64,000 nucleotides of DNA from Sarcomyxa edulis. Lineage: Eukaryota > Basidiomycota > Agaricomycetes > Agaricales > Mycenaceae. The translations under genes and the position numbers were made by a program. Shown here piece after piece: positions 21,552 to 33,715 of this stretch. Each line of letters starts with the position of its first letter. Position 1 is the stretch's first letter. Where the stretch lies: positions 1,612,001 to 1,676,000 of the forward strand of contig QUOL01000002.1 in NCBI GenBank assembly GCA_009761415.1. The letters are read 5' to 3'. The notes beneath the pieces are model-generated. The model saw only the letters and a program-made list of their open reading frames with translations, was not told the DNA's origin and did no database searches.

Positions 21552-21823
21552 ACGTGCAGCATCATGCCCTGTTTCTCTTAATCTTGGCCTTCATGTTGTT
21601 CCTCTATACCACACCTTCCCATCACTGATCACGATAGTTTAGATCATTGTACCTCCCTCTCCATCGACACAGCTTGTGTATTATGTTTTCAAATCAGAAG
21701 AATCGTATATGATTGGATCGACGGGTAATATGGGCGTTTACAAGGGATGGTATGTAGTATGGTAGAGGAACAATTACAACAGAGAGATTACAAGGAGATC
21801 CATCCTCATCCGCAACCACGAAA

Positions 21824-24168
21824 TCATTTAATCGAGTTCAACTTGGCTTCCTCTTCTGCCCAAGCTGCCCAGAACGCAGCGCCCTCGCCTTTAGGCCAAT
21901 ATAATGGCGGCTCCTCCCCTCGTACAGTTGCATCGCGAATCAGGATGTGTCGCACGTTCTGAAAGACTGTTAGTACAAGCCATAGAAAATAGCATGCGAC
22001 ACTTACTGAGCCACTGAAGGATCAACAAATCAGTACGACATTCCAAACAGAGGCAGGAAAAAAATTAGACTTACGGTACTTCATACATTGGTTCCATCAA
22101 TAGAGATTCCTGTAGGTCGGATTCAGGGATTGTTGGATGGATAGAAGCGGACGACGATCTTACCATGATACCTCTCAAACCTCTTGCCCCACCTCCTCTC
22201 TCGGCTGCCTTGCGACAAATCTCATCGAGAGCAGAACTCGTAAATCTTATCTCCACGTTAAAGTAACCAAATTGAGCTTGATATTGAGACACCAAGGATC
22301 CTTTGACTTCTGTGAGAATTCGACGAAGATCGGCAACGGTAAGAGGTGCCAATGTTGTTATCGAGGGCATGCGAGAGATAAATTCTGGAATAAAGCTGAG
22401 GGGCAAGATTAACGTCATGACAGGACCGATCCAAAGTTAGACACATACCCAAAGTTGACCAGATCTATGAAACAAGAAGTTAGACTTCATGATGCACGTC
22501 CGAGTTGTAAAGAGATCTTACCAGTCGTCTCGACAAGGTCTAGGATGTTCTGTTTGTCTCGTCTATTCGGAGTAAAGAATGGCATGAAGCCGGTTGAACT
22601 TGTCTCGTCTTCGGAAACTGGAAGTTGAGCAGCAAATCCTATGGACTATGTACTGACGAGTCAATATCGTGGATAGATGTAATATAAGAGACAACACGAA
22701 CTCCTTTGGCAACACGCCGTTTGATAATCTTGTCTAGACCGACGAAAGCACCGCTTAGAATAAATAATACATTTGTCGTGTCGACATTATACGTATCGGG
22801 TTTTCCTACGTTGATCGACTGTTAGCGCAGAAGCTCAATGCAAAACATTGGAGGCTTACCAGCACTCATATGTGGTACACGCTGCCCTTGCCGCGGTGGT
22901 CCCGTAGCATCAGGAGGTGGCAGCTCTGCAGATGAGCCTCCTTTGGACTGGATGGAGATGACGGTACCCTCCATCATCCGCAAAAGGGCTTGCTGGACTC
23001 CTTCACCTCCCACATCTCGTGATGTGTCCATACTACTGCTTTTTCGTGCAATTTTGTCCACCTCATCGATGTATACGATACCAGTACTGGATGTAAAGTT
23101 AGACTCGAATCATAAATGTGGCATAGCGTCGGACCTAGCTCGGGTGGCATCCCAGTTGGAGGCTTGAAGCTACCAGGAGTGTAAATGGGAATGTGGCTAT
23201 ACGAATATGTCAGATGGACTCACAAGCCGCTGAATTGCCATCTCTACGTCCTCCCCAACATCTTCATTCGGGTCAATGGCGACAAGTGGAACGAGGGATA
23301 GAGCTACTCACATCCAGCCTGGAATTCTCGAGGTGAGCGCCCACTTCCAGCATTATATACGGACTAAACATACCTGGGTAAACGACGTCGCGTCGCTGAC
23401 GGAAAACGGAACATCCAGGACTTTGGCTAGAGTTCGTGCAAGTAGAGTTTTGCCTAAGAGACTCATCAGCCTTTCGCAACCCCAAGTGAGCTCATCGCTA
23501 CGCACCTGAACCTGTCGGGCCTCTGACCAGTCTGTGTTAGGAAGCCCGCCATTGTTACAAGTGGGTTTGATACGTACAAGACTAATACGTTGCTCTTCTC
23601 GAATAAAGGAGATGGCTGGCGGGTGTACAGTGGTATAGAAGGCGGAGGACGACGTATTGGAGAGACATGCGCGCTCACGACGCCAGAACGAGCTACTGAC
23701 GATATAGGTAAGGTTGTATACAACAATCAAAGCACATACATTCGCTTGCAGTGCTCTCTGGCCATGAATTCGCACCACCACCGTTATGAGCTTGCATGGC
23801 GAATATATTGGCACGGACTCGAATATAATGGTTGAATACACTTGGATGTTATTTTGAGCCTTGGCTTGCACATCCAGTTACACAAGGATACGCACGCTAC
23901 TGATAGGACCTTCTTGGCATTATCTTGCCCAACAATGAATTCATCCAAATATTGTACTAACTGATGGTGGATTGATGTCAACCCCTGGGATCATATACGG
24001 CTGAATTACCTGGCGAGGAGTCGCCAGCCCTGGAGGCAAAGCGTATTCTGGTTCTCCATCTCCCTGAGAGGAATAATCGTATCGCGGTTGCGTTCGAAGG
24101 GTACGAGTCGAAAGGCGGAGCTGACGAAGGTGCCGGGCCACTGTAATCGAGGAATTTCGCCACGCCAT
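21824..24168 (-). CDS. MCX1: Mitochondrial ClpX-type AAA+ unfoldase (499 aa, 17 exons)
   Basis: Exons: 24168-24010, 23960-23896, 23840-23740, 23695-23578, 23522-23506, 23453-23374, 23318-23312, 23261-23224, 23169-23135, 23086-22860, 22805-22702, 22645-22522, 22464-22449, 22395-22164, 22109-22075, 22013-22007 and 21958-21824; 1500 nt, in frame. The N-terminus [20 protein letters not shown] is a mitochondrial presequence. The ClpX core follows: [33 protein letters not shown], Walker [20 protein letters not shown] (near 149), pore motif [15 protein letters not shown], Walker [15 protein letters not shown], and sensor 2 [13 protein letters not shown]. The bacterial zinc domain is absent, as in fungal Mcx1. 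It unfolds matrix proteins; yeast Mcx1 works without ClpP and affects heme synthesis. Very small exons (7, 17, 16, 7 nt) were required to restore conserved motifs. Confidence 0.92.
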
Positions 24169-24391
24169 TCGTGGAAGATACACAAGAAGTTCCGCAAGAT
24201 ATATCCTGGTTCCAGTGGGAGATTTGAGAAGAAAAACAAGAAAGAGTAACGACTGGTACGTGAGGTAAAGGATGAGTCTGGGTTTCGGAGCCAGCGATGA
24301 AGGCAGAGGAGAGCCAAATGGGGTAAGGCGGTCCCGGGACCACTTGAATAGTCAATTTCAATTTCACACATTCTCCTCATCGTCACTTGCG
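24169..24391. promoter_or_regulatory. Putative bidirectional promoter, MCX1 / Cactin
   Basis: 223 bp between divergent start codons. An in-frame ATG at 24272 could extend Cactin by 40 residues, which would shrink this gap. Confidence 0.45.
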
Positions 24392-26893
24392 ATGGCAAGA
24401 CACACCCGCTCACCGTCACCTCGCAGGAGACACGAAGACAGAGACCGGGAAGATCGCTTCAAAGAACCATACAGACCAGAGAAGCGATCTACTCGGAAGG
24501 ACGATTACGAGGACGAGACTCGCAGGAAACGACGACGTAGCCGTAGCGCGGAGAAAGATGACTCTACAAAGAAGAGAGACCGAAGTCGTAGTAGGGAACG
24601 GGAAAAGAAGGACAAGAAGTACGTTATGATACGATCTTGGTGGTCTTGCAAAGTATACTCATGAACACATTCAGGCGTAAACGAGACAAATCCGAGGAAC
24701 GTAAGGCCAGGAAAGCAGAAAAGAAACGAACAAGGGAGGAAGAGGAAGCCCGACAAGTTGCTGAATTGAGTGTCTACAGTGCGACAGACAATCCGTTCCA
24801 CGACGTTAATCTTGGTCAACAATTCCGATGGCACAAAAAGAATGAGAAGGAACGCAAGGAAGGAATGTCACTCGCAGAATCGCAGAGACGCGATGAGCTG
24901 CGTCGTCAGGAAGCCAAGGAGGAACTGGAACGACTGAATAAGAGACGTGCAGAACGAGAGGTGGAACAACAGTTGAGAGAAGAGGAAGAGATGAGGATGC
25001 AACGGCTTCAAGAGTCTGCTCAGATGTCAGATTGGTTGGCAAAGGATGGTGATTTCCAGCTGGAGCAGGAACGGAGAAGGGCTGCTATACGGATCAAGGA
25101 AAAGAGAGCCAAAGCAATCGACTTTTTGGCTTTGAACCTGAAATATGTCAACCCACCAAATGACGAAGAGGAGGAAGGTGTCGAGAAGGACGATGATGCT
25201 GGTTTGGAGATCGACCTCGACGAACCGTACAACATTTTCGATGTGAGTCGTGTTTTGTTCATTTGCGGTTCGCCTCTAACTCTGAGCAGAATCTTTCATC
25301 CGAACAAGTGGAGGAACTACACGAAGATATCGAGCGGTATTTGAGTCTCGAACAAGCTGACCTCAACATTGACTTTTGGACGGTATGTACGCTTTGTCTT
25401 GGCTGCGCTCTACATCATCATCATACTGGTGTCATAGAACATGATGGTGGTCTGTAAGGATCGACTCGACCGTATCAAGACGAACGAGCGTATGGGTGTA
25501 GCAGCTGCTGCTGCCGTAGAGACCGACATTGCTGCCCTACTTTCTGGAAAATCATACGACCAGCTTGTATCTTTACAACGGCAGATCCAGGATAAGCTTA
25601 CTAGCGGAGAACCTGTGGACACCGACTACTGGGAAGGTTTGCTCAGGAAGCTATTGGTATGGAAAGCCAAGGTGAGAAGTTGCACAATACCTGATCCTCA
25701 CCTATCTAACGCTATGACTAGGCCAAGCTGAAGAGTCTACACGAAGTTGTTGTCCGAAACAGACTTGAGCAACTTCGTAAAAGACAGAGAGACGAAGCTC
25801 TTCAGGCTCAGGAAGAACTGCTTGCTGGTGTCGCTCGGACTGCGTCAAAGAAATGGGGCAGCGAAATTGTGGCTGATGTTGAACCGGCTTCTCAAGAGGT
25901 CATCCCTGTCGAGGAAATGGAGCAATACGACAGGTCCATGAGCCCAGCGCTGATTGACATTACAAGATTAGCTCCGGAAGAACGGCAAATAGATATCATC
26001 ACCGAGGAAGAGGATCGGCGAGCTCTCGTGCGTGTCTTTTCCATTTATATCTTTGCATTCTCGATATTGACCTCTCAAATTGTCAGTTTGAGCAACGGCG
26101 GTCGGTTGCTGCTTCAAGATTCGTTCCCAAAGCTGCTCAAGCAGTTGTGGAAACTCAGGACGAAGAAGCTCCAAGTGGCGCAGATCTTGCTTCCGAGGCT
26201 CTCTATAGGGCAGAAGCTGAGAAGGATTTGGATGAAGAAGAGGAGCTATTCAACTTAGAAGAAAACATTGTGAATCCAACGACATACAATTGGGAAGATA
26301 AGTATCGGCCTCGAAAACCAAGATACTTCAATCGTGTCCACACTGGATACGAGTGGAACAAATACAACCAGACGCACTATGAGTATGTCTTCCCATCTCT
26401 TCACAAGTTCATAGTTGATCTAATTTTATTGATCGTTAGTACCGATAATCCTCCACCGAAGGTCGTCCAAGGATACAAGGTTCTGATCTTACTTATTTCT
26501 TGTTTGTCAACGAAACTTAACCCCGGACGTAGTTCAACATATTCTATCCTGACCTCATCGACAAGTCAAAGGCACCAACCTACAAAATTGTCAAGGAACC
26601 AGGCAATGACGAAACAGTTCTACTGCACTTCAGCGCAGGACCGCCATACGAAGATATCGCATTCAGAATCGTCAATCGTGAATGGGAGTTCTCTCACAAA
26701 CGGTAGTCTCCTCTCACCTCCGAAATATCTTAGCTTGGTACTCAACTTTCCTATTATCCTCAGCGGTTTCCGAAGTAGCTTTGATCGGGGATGCTTGTCG
26801 CTGTGGTTCAATTTCCGACGCAACGTGAGTATCCGTTTCGGTGTCCCTTATGTTCTGGTCACTAACTCTTTTGTACAGTTCTATAGGAAGTAG
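24392..26893 (+). CDS. CACTIN: Cactin, spliceosome-associated protein (669 aa)
   Basis: Ten exons: 24392-24618, 24675-25242, 25290-25382, 25438-25671, 25722-26027, 26087-26382, 26440-26479, 26533-26702, 26764-26824 and 26879-26893; 2010 nt, in frame. An Arg/Ser-rich nuclear N-terminus (MARHTRSPSPRRRHEDRDRE) leads into a long charged coiled coil, then the Cactin mid region (NPFHDVNLGQQFRWHKKNEK; EPYNIFDNLSSEQVEELHED). The highly conserved C-terminal domain reads RKPRYFNRVHTGYEWNKYNQ, GPPYEDIAFRIVNREWEFSH and RGFRSSFDRGCLSLWFNFRR, ending FYRK. Cactin acts in late spliceosomes, in splice-site fidelity and telomere or chromatid-cohesion related splicing. The start was chosen at MARHTRSP; ATG 24272 is in frame upstream but adds unconserved sequence. 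Confidence 0.93.
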
Positions 26894-27411
26894 TTCGTGT
26901 TGTACGGTTCCATGTAAAGTGGTCCTTTTTTATTGTCTTGACCTGCAGAATTGTATAATAACCCATATTGATCAATTTTAAAGCTATGCTTTATTCAAAT
27001 CTAATCAAGACGTACTTGTCAAATTTTTTGTTACCTGTGGTTGCTCCTGGCTTCCTCGCCCGTCGCTGCTGAAGACGTTGGGCGCTTAGAAGACATTTGG
27101 ACGAGCGTTTACACGTGGTACGTAAGCTGCGGCACCCGCCCCCCGGACGCGCCTTATCCTAAATCTGGTCGACTTTAAGCATTCATTACACTGCAAATAA
27201 CATCGAAATGTCCTCAATTGACGCTCAGCCTCCTTGCCTGAACTTTCCATACCTTTGATCTCTTATCGTTCTCGATTTTCTGCAGATTCCAGTAGTCTGG
27301 AGGGATCTCCGGGATGGCCACCGCCCAAGCGTTCTGTTTGTTGCTCTTAGGCGCGTCCGTTTATCAGTATTTGAAGAGAAATCGCCCACTTTTGCCCCTC
27401 ACTCTCCAACC
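26894..27411. other. Intergenic region, Cactin 3' end / cyclin promoter
   Basis: AT-rich near Cactin (3' untranslated region), then GC-richer upstream of the cyclin, with CACGTG-like sequence near 27112. No gene was seen. Confidence 0.5.
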
Positions 27412-28841
27412 ATGACCATGTCTCTTTTGCAGCGTCTCTTCCCTTCCTCCAACATGTCATCTGCATCTACAAAGAACAAAAAGGTTTCACTTTACAATCG
27501 CCCCACATCCATCCAAACTTCCGACGCGTCTAATCTACCTGACTTTTCGTGGCTCAAAAACGCCACGGTCGACAACCACTACTCATCTTCTTTTAACCCT
27601 TTCGACGACGACGATGTCGTTCCCGTTGTCGGGAAATGGATCGAGAGCCCCGTGACCGTCGATTCTTTGTCCGATATCACGAGTGTAGCCTCCTCGTCGT
27701 CGAGCTCTCAGCCTTCGACTTCCTCTGAGGATGTCCACCCTTTTTGGTTGGCAGCCGTATCACCTGTCGCTCATGAGCCACGCGATTCATCCTCTGTCGC
27801 GTCCGTCGTCGTCGTCGAGAATCCTCAAAGTGATTACTTCCAACAAGTGGCGGCGACGCCATCCAAGTCCACAGAGGCCTTGGGAATGGCGGAGTGGCTT
27901 GCGGAGTACATGTCTATTCAAATCATTGGCCCTCAATCTGCTTATGAACAGTGAGTTCGATCCTTTCATCTTCGATAGAAATGATAAACTAACAGTGTAC
28001 AATCCCTTAGACATGCGACCAACGTTTTCGAAGGCGGAGGAGCGTTATATTTCCGCGATTTCTTGGCTGCGAATAACGTGCCACCTCAAACCGTTCTTTG
28101 CGCCTTGTTTTTCCTATCCAAACTGTTTCCGCACGGTTTTGTCTTCGATGAAAAGACGCCAAGTACTGGCCTCGATATCAGGTTGTTGTGTATCAGGATC
28201 TTCACAATCGGTTGTGTGTTGGGTACCAAGTGGACACAGGATGGCATTGAGCCTACAAGAACGTGGTGCGTAGCCTTCACATGTTCACCACTTTCATTAT
28301 CTAATTCCGATCTAGGGCTAGCCAATTGTATCTTTCCGTCTCAGCGTTCAATGACCTCGACCGAGCTGCTCTCGAACTCCTTGATTACAACATCATGATC
28401 TCACGAGACGACTTCCGCGCTTGGTGCATCGAATTGTATCGTCATTCTTCGGTGCAAGCAGGCGGAACATCGGCTGATTTTATTCTCGAGTTGCTCGAAC
28501 GTAACATTGTCGCTTGTTCAACGCCCCTGTCGAGTCTTTCTTGTCATAGGCCGGATCCCACTAGTGGGCATCCATCGATGCAGAAACTCTGCTGGGGGCT
28601 GATGCAAATTAGTGAGCCCGAGGCGTGGGACCCGAGGGCAGGTGCTATCGTTGGCGAGAAGATTAGAACACAATGTATCGCGCCTTCGTGGTATAATCAC
28701 TCTATCCTCGAGAAAGCGCCGGAGGTGCCGGACGAGTGCCTCAACTACAGGCTCTGCCCGGCCGTGGAATTCGCCTCGGAATGGTTTGACGAATCCTTCG
28801 AGGAATCCCCCTCCGCGTCGTCTAGCTCATCTGACCATTAA
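27412..28841 (+). CDS. Cyclin-box protein, PCL-like (439 aa)
   Basis: Three exons: 27412-27950, 28011-28265 and 28316-28841; 1320 nt, in frame. A Ser/Asp-rich N-terminus of about 160 residues precedes a cyclin N-box: YFRDFLAANNVPPQTVLCAL, FFLSKLFPHGFVFDEKTPST, LLCIRIFTIGCVLGTKWTQD (aligning with the KW.D segment of fungal cyclins), TRTWASQLYLSVSAFNDLDR and ALELLDYNIMISRDDFRAWC. Such cyclins bind Pho85-type or Cdc28-type kinases and set cell-cycle or nutrient responses. The C-terminal 150 residues are Ser/Pro-rich and probably disordered. The partner kinase cannot be inferred. Assignment to the PCL group and not the CLN group rests on overall box spacing and is tentative. Confidence 0.8.
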
Positions 28842-29568
28842 TGATGGATCGAGCACTTATATCAGCATTCGTAAACAGGTATCACACCTTTCGGCCTCTC
28901 GCTTCAGAACACACAATACTTCCTCATCGAGCATTGGCAAAGTCACTACGCGCATTCGAGAAATTCCAATCACACGCGATGAATACCCACTGGGTCCCTG
29001 AATAGTGGCGACGAGGTCGAGAAGATTGACGATCAAACGAGTTTTTTTTGTCTTTTTTTTGTTTTTTTTTTTTATATACTTTCCTCACCTGTTGTCTACT
29101 TGATCATTTGCCACCATTGTACTTGTGAGGTTTCCTTACGCCCTCCACCTTTCTCGTTCTTCCATCCTTCATCCTCCATCCTCCATCCACCATTCTACCA
29201 CCATCTGCCTACCAATTGTTTGTCGTTTCCTCCCATCTTTCTCCCCATCCAATCCCCATCTTCTTCCCAACTTCTTCCCCATCTCCGTTCTACTTCCTCC
29301 TTCTTGTTCTTCCACCTGTCTACTTACGATTACGAGCTGTACTGTGACTGATATGTACTGCACTGCTATTGTGCTGCTGCTGTTGTAATCGTATTACCTG
29401 CCTCGGGCCCGAGGCCGATGTTTCCTCCCTCTTCCAATTGAGTCACATGATGTCATTAGGCATCGCCCTCTTGAGCTGAACCGCAAATCTCGAAAACATC
29501 TTTCACTTCTCTCCACGACCTCACTCATCAACCCACCTCAATCTAAATCACCCCAAACTTTACGAACT
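28842..29568. other. Intergenic region with T-runs and pyrimidine-rich block
   Basis: Near 29041-29078, T-runs (TTTTTTTTGTC type) fit the cyclin 3' region. From about 29135 to 29330 the plus strand is almost pure pyrimidine with short CATCCTC / CTTCTTCCC repeats, then the UBA1 leader. A CT-rich block upstream of a highly expressed gene is common in fungal promoters. The short frames here are products of this composition. Confidence 0.55.
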
Positions 29569-32500
29569 ATGGCCGAGACATCGAACCTTGCTGCCAAGAT
29601 GGACGTCGACGAAGCAGCGATCGACGAGGGCTTGTATTCGCGTCAATTGTAAGTCTTTCGTGCAATCCGCTATGTAGATACAGACATTTAGTTTTCGTTA
29701 GATATGTACTAGGACATGAAGGTAATCTATAACTACCCGAATCCTTGACACATGCTAAACTTTCTGTCAGCGATGAAGAAGATGGCTGCCTCAAATGTCC
29801 TCATCGTTGGGGCACAGGGTTTGGGCGTTGAAATAGGTCGCGTTCCTTCCGGTCTTGCGTATCGCTATATTCTTATATTTCTCTTTAGCCAAGGATATTG
29901 TTTTAGCTGGTGTCAAGTCCGTTACCATCTACGATCCCGAACCAGTAACGATACAAGATCTAAGCTCACAAGTACGTCTTGCCGAGATCCAGTCACATCT
30001 CGCTATGATTGATTAGATGAATATAGTTCTTCCTACGGAAAGAAGATATTGGAAAATCTCGTGGCGAAGCTACAGTTCCACGTCTTGCTGAGCTAAACGC
30101 GTATGTCCCGGTACGAAACCTGGCAGGCAAAGCGGAAGAAGGCATCAACGTTGATCTGGTCAAAGGATTCCAAGTGGGTCACAGTCAAACACCATCCTCT
30201 CGTTCGCTAATCTCTCTTCACAGGTGGTGGTCTTGTGCGATGTACCTTACAGCAAGCAACTCGAAATCAATGACTGGACTCACGAGAACGGTGTTCATTT
30301 CATTGCTGCAGAGACGCGCGGGCTGTTTGGGTACGACCTTCCTTTCTGATAACTCCATGATAGTATTGATGTTGTTGTCCCTAGGTCGGTCTTCAATGAC
30401 TTTGGTCCCAAATTTGCGTGTGTGGATCCAACAGGGGAGCAGCCTTTGACGGGCATGATCGTTTCTGTTGATCAAGTTTGTGCCTTTTTCGCATCTGGAT
30501 ATACAGTTCCTCAATCCGTCGAGTTTAGGATAGCGAAGGACTGGTCACTTGTCTAGACGAAACACGGCACGGTCTTGAAGATGGAGACTTTGTCACGTTC
30601 AGTGAAGTCCAGGGTATGGTCGAGCTTAACGGATGCGAACCTCTGAAAGTGTCTGTCAAGGGACCTTACACATTCTCCATCGGTGACACATCCAACCTTG
30701 GGGCATACAAGGCGGGCGGTATCTTCACGCAAGTGAAAATGCCAAAACTGATCGAATTCGTGAGTGGATGATCACAAACGATGAGCAGTTTCTTGACTCA
30801 CAACAAAACATATGTCAGAAATCCCTCCGCGAATCACTAAAAGCCCCAGAATTCTTCATAACTGATTTTGCCAAATTCGATCGACCATCTACTCTTCATG
30901 CAGGCTTCCAGGCCCTCTCGGAGTTCCAAGTACAACACAAAAGACTACCCCGTCCCCGCAATGCCGAGGACGCGTCAGCCCTCGTAGCCCTAGCCAAGAA
31001 GCTAGACGCCGAGATCGACGAGAAAGTCGTGACAGAGCTTGCCTACCAAGCTACAGGCGATATCGCGCCCCTCATAGCCGTTATCGGTGGCTTCGTCGCG
31101 CAAGAAGTTCTCAAAGCATGTTCTGCCAAATTCCACCCCATGGTCCAACACATGTACTTCGATTCCTTGGAGTCTCTTCCAGACGTTCTTCCTACCGAGG
31201 AGGACTGCCAACCCATTGGATCGCGTTATGATGGGCAAATCGCTGTCTTTGGTAAGACATTCCAAGAGAAGATTGCTAATCACCGTCAATTCCTCGTTGG
31301 TTCTGGGGCAATCGGTTGTGAGATGTTGAAGAACTGGAGTATGATTGGGCTGGCATCTGGTCCGAAGGGAATAATTCACGTCACGGATCTGGATACTATC
31401 GAGAAGAGTAACCTCAACAGACAGTTCTTGTTCAGAGCAAAGGACTTGGGTAACTTCAAAGCCGAGGTAGCTGCTGCTGCTGTTGCGGAAATGAACCCAG
31501 ACTTGAAAGGGAAGATTTTGGCTCGACAGGACCCTGTTGGTCCCAACACGGAGGGTTTGTCGGCTCTCTTTCAATGTGCTCAAGACGATATTGACATCAG
31601 TCTCCCAAGGTATTTACGGCGACGATTTCTTCGCTGGAATCGATGGAGTCACCAATGCACTTGATAACGTGAAAGCTCGTGAGTCCAGTCTCTCTCGTCA
31701 AACTCATGATGTTGACTGAAGTATGTCCACAGGTTTATACATGGATCAACGATGTGTTTTCTACGAAAAGCCTCTCCTCGAATCCGGCACACTGGGCACC
31801 AAAGGAAACGTGCAAGTCATCGTGCCTCATCTGACAGAGTCATATGCGTCTTCGCAAGATCCTCCCGAAAAGGAGAGTCCTTCGTGCACCATCAAAAACT
31901 TCCCCAATACCATTCATCATACAATCGAGGTACGTAGGCGGTCAGTCTGAGATGGTGATATCTTTCCTGATTGGGTTGTCTTGATTTCCCCAGTGGAGTC
32001 GCACGGAATTCGACAATGTATTTGTCAAGCCAGCCCAAGCTGTAAACGCCTATCTCTCCGAGCCCAATTACTTGGAAAACACCCTAAAGTACTCCGGTCA
32101 ACAGACCGAACAAGTCGAACAGATCGTTTCTTACCTCGTCACGAACAAGCCCTTGACGTTTGAAGAATGCATCATCTGGGCTCGGTTGAAGTTCGAGGAA
32201 AAGTACAATAACGACATTCGTCAGTTATTGTACAGTTTGCCCAAAGATGCTGTTACGAGTACCGGGCAACCCTTCTGGAGTGGTCCCAAGCGTGCTCCTG
32301 ACCCATTAGTGTTCGATTCACATGATGTAGGTGTCCGCTTGCAGCAATGTTGTTCGGAATGTCGTCTGAAATTTTCTCACCACAGCCTGTCCATCTCCAA
32401 TACATCATCGCAGCCGCAAACTTGCACGCTTTCAACTATGGCCTCCGGGGTGAAACCAATCCAGCCGTCTTCCGCAGGATTGTAGATCACGTTATAGTTC

Positions 32501-33498
32501 CCGAGTTCACCCCTAGGAGTGGCGTGAAGATTCAGATCAGCGAGACTGACCCAGTTCCACAGGCTGGAGGAGGTGAAGGTGGGGTTTTCTCTCCGATTCC
32601 CGAATGAACTACCGCTGATTTGGTCCTCTGTGTGTTATAGAGGAGGATCTATCCGATATAAGATCGAAACTTCCTGCACCATCATCTTTGGCGGGCTATC
32701 GTCTCAACCCTGTCGAATTCGAGAAAGACGACGATACCAATCACCATATCGATTTCATCACTGCTGCGTCCAACCTCCGCGCGATGAACTACAATATCGC
32801 GATCGCTGATCGCCACACAACGAAGCAAATTGCTGGTAAGATTATCCCAGCCATCGCTACTACTACTTCCCTCGTCACGGGCTTGGTCTGCTTGGAGTTG
32901 TTCAAGGTTTGTTCTCTCTCTTTTTAGTCATCTTTTGCGTGCATCTAGCTGAGCAGCATGGTTCATCATTGATAGATCATTGACGGCAAGAAGAAGCTCG
33001 AAGATTACAAGAATGGATTCGTCAACCTTGCACTGCCCTTCTTCGGGTTCTCTGAACCCATCGCAGCGGCAAAGAACAAGTATGGCAACACCGAATGGAC
33101 ACTTTGGAACCGATTCGAGTTCAAAGGGGACCCAACTTTGAAGGAGATAATGAACTGGTTCCAGACTGAGCACAAACTCGAGATCACTATGGTCAGTCAG
33201 GGTGTCAGCATGTTGTGGAGCTCATTCATTGGCAAGAAGAAGGTAATGAAAATTCGTGATAGTCTGTCTTCCGTGGCTAATGGGTTCGTTGTAGAGCGAC
33301 GAACGACTCCCGCTCAAGTTCAGTAAGCTAGTAGAAACCGTTAGCAAAAAGCCCATCCCCCCGCACGTCAAGCATCTCATCGTGGAAGTCATGGTGTCGG
33401 ATGAGGAAGGCGAAGATGTCGAGGTACGTGCACTTGACATTTGCGTTTTCGGATCACTGACTTGTTTTTAGGTCCCATTCATTGTTGTCAGAATCTAA
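29569..33498 (+). CDS. UBA1: Ubiquitin-activating enzyme E1 (1011 aa)
   Basis: Seventeen exons, first 29569-29648 and last 33472-33498, giving 1012 codons in frame; exon 2 is only 20 nt. The inactive adenylation half begins [20 protein letters not shown] and [20 protein letters not shown]. The active half has [20 protein letters not shown] with [18 protein letters not shown]. The catalytic-cysteine segment reads [20 protein letters not shown] and [20 protein letters not shown]; the Cys is about residue 595. The C-terminal ubiquitin-fold domain ends [10 protein letters not shown]. The enzyme adenylates ubiquitin with ATP, carries it as a thioester and passes it to E2s, in nucleus and cytoplasm. 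All motifs are intact. It converges with FAR11 over 217 bp. Confidence 0.96.
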
Positions 33499-33715
33499 GT
33501 ACTAACCATCCGACTCACAAAGTGTATCCTGCTAGATGTATGTAACAATTGCGAACGATTTGTTTTCTGTTTCGGTGAGATATCTAGATGAGCAAAAATG
33601 AACGCGAAGGATCATGTGCATTCATGGAAGCTGTACTATATTCTACAACCAGCAAGTTCAAACACTGACGAGGACATTAGCATCAGTGTCCTACTCGTGA
33701 TGAGACGGAATTTTC

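Noticed and set aside
29041..29075. T-runs as a bacterial-type terminator or RNA polymerase III stop
   Set aside because: Eukaryotic locus; no tRNA or other pol III gene recognised upstream, so treated as simple sequence.
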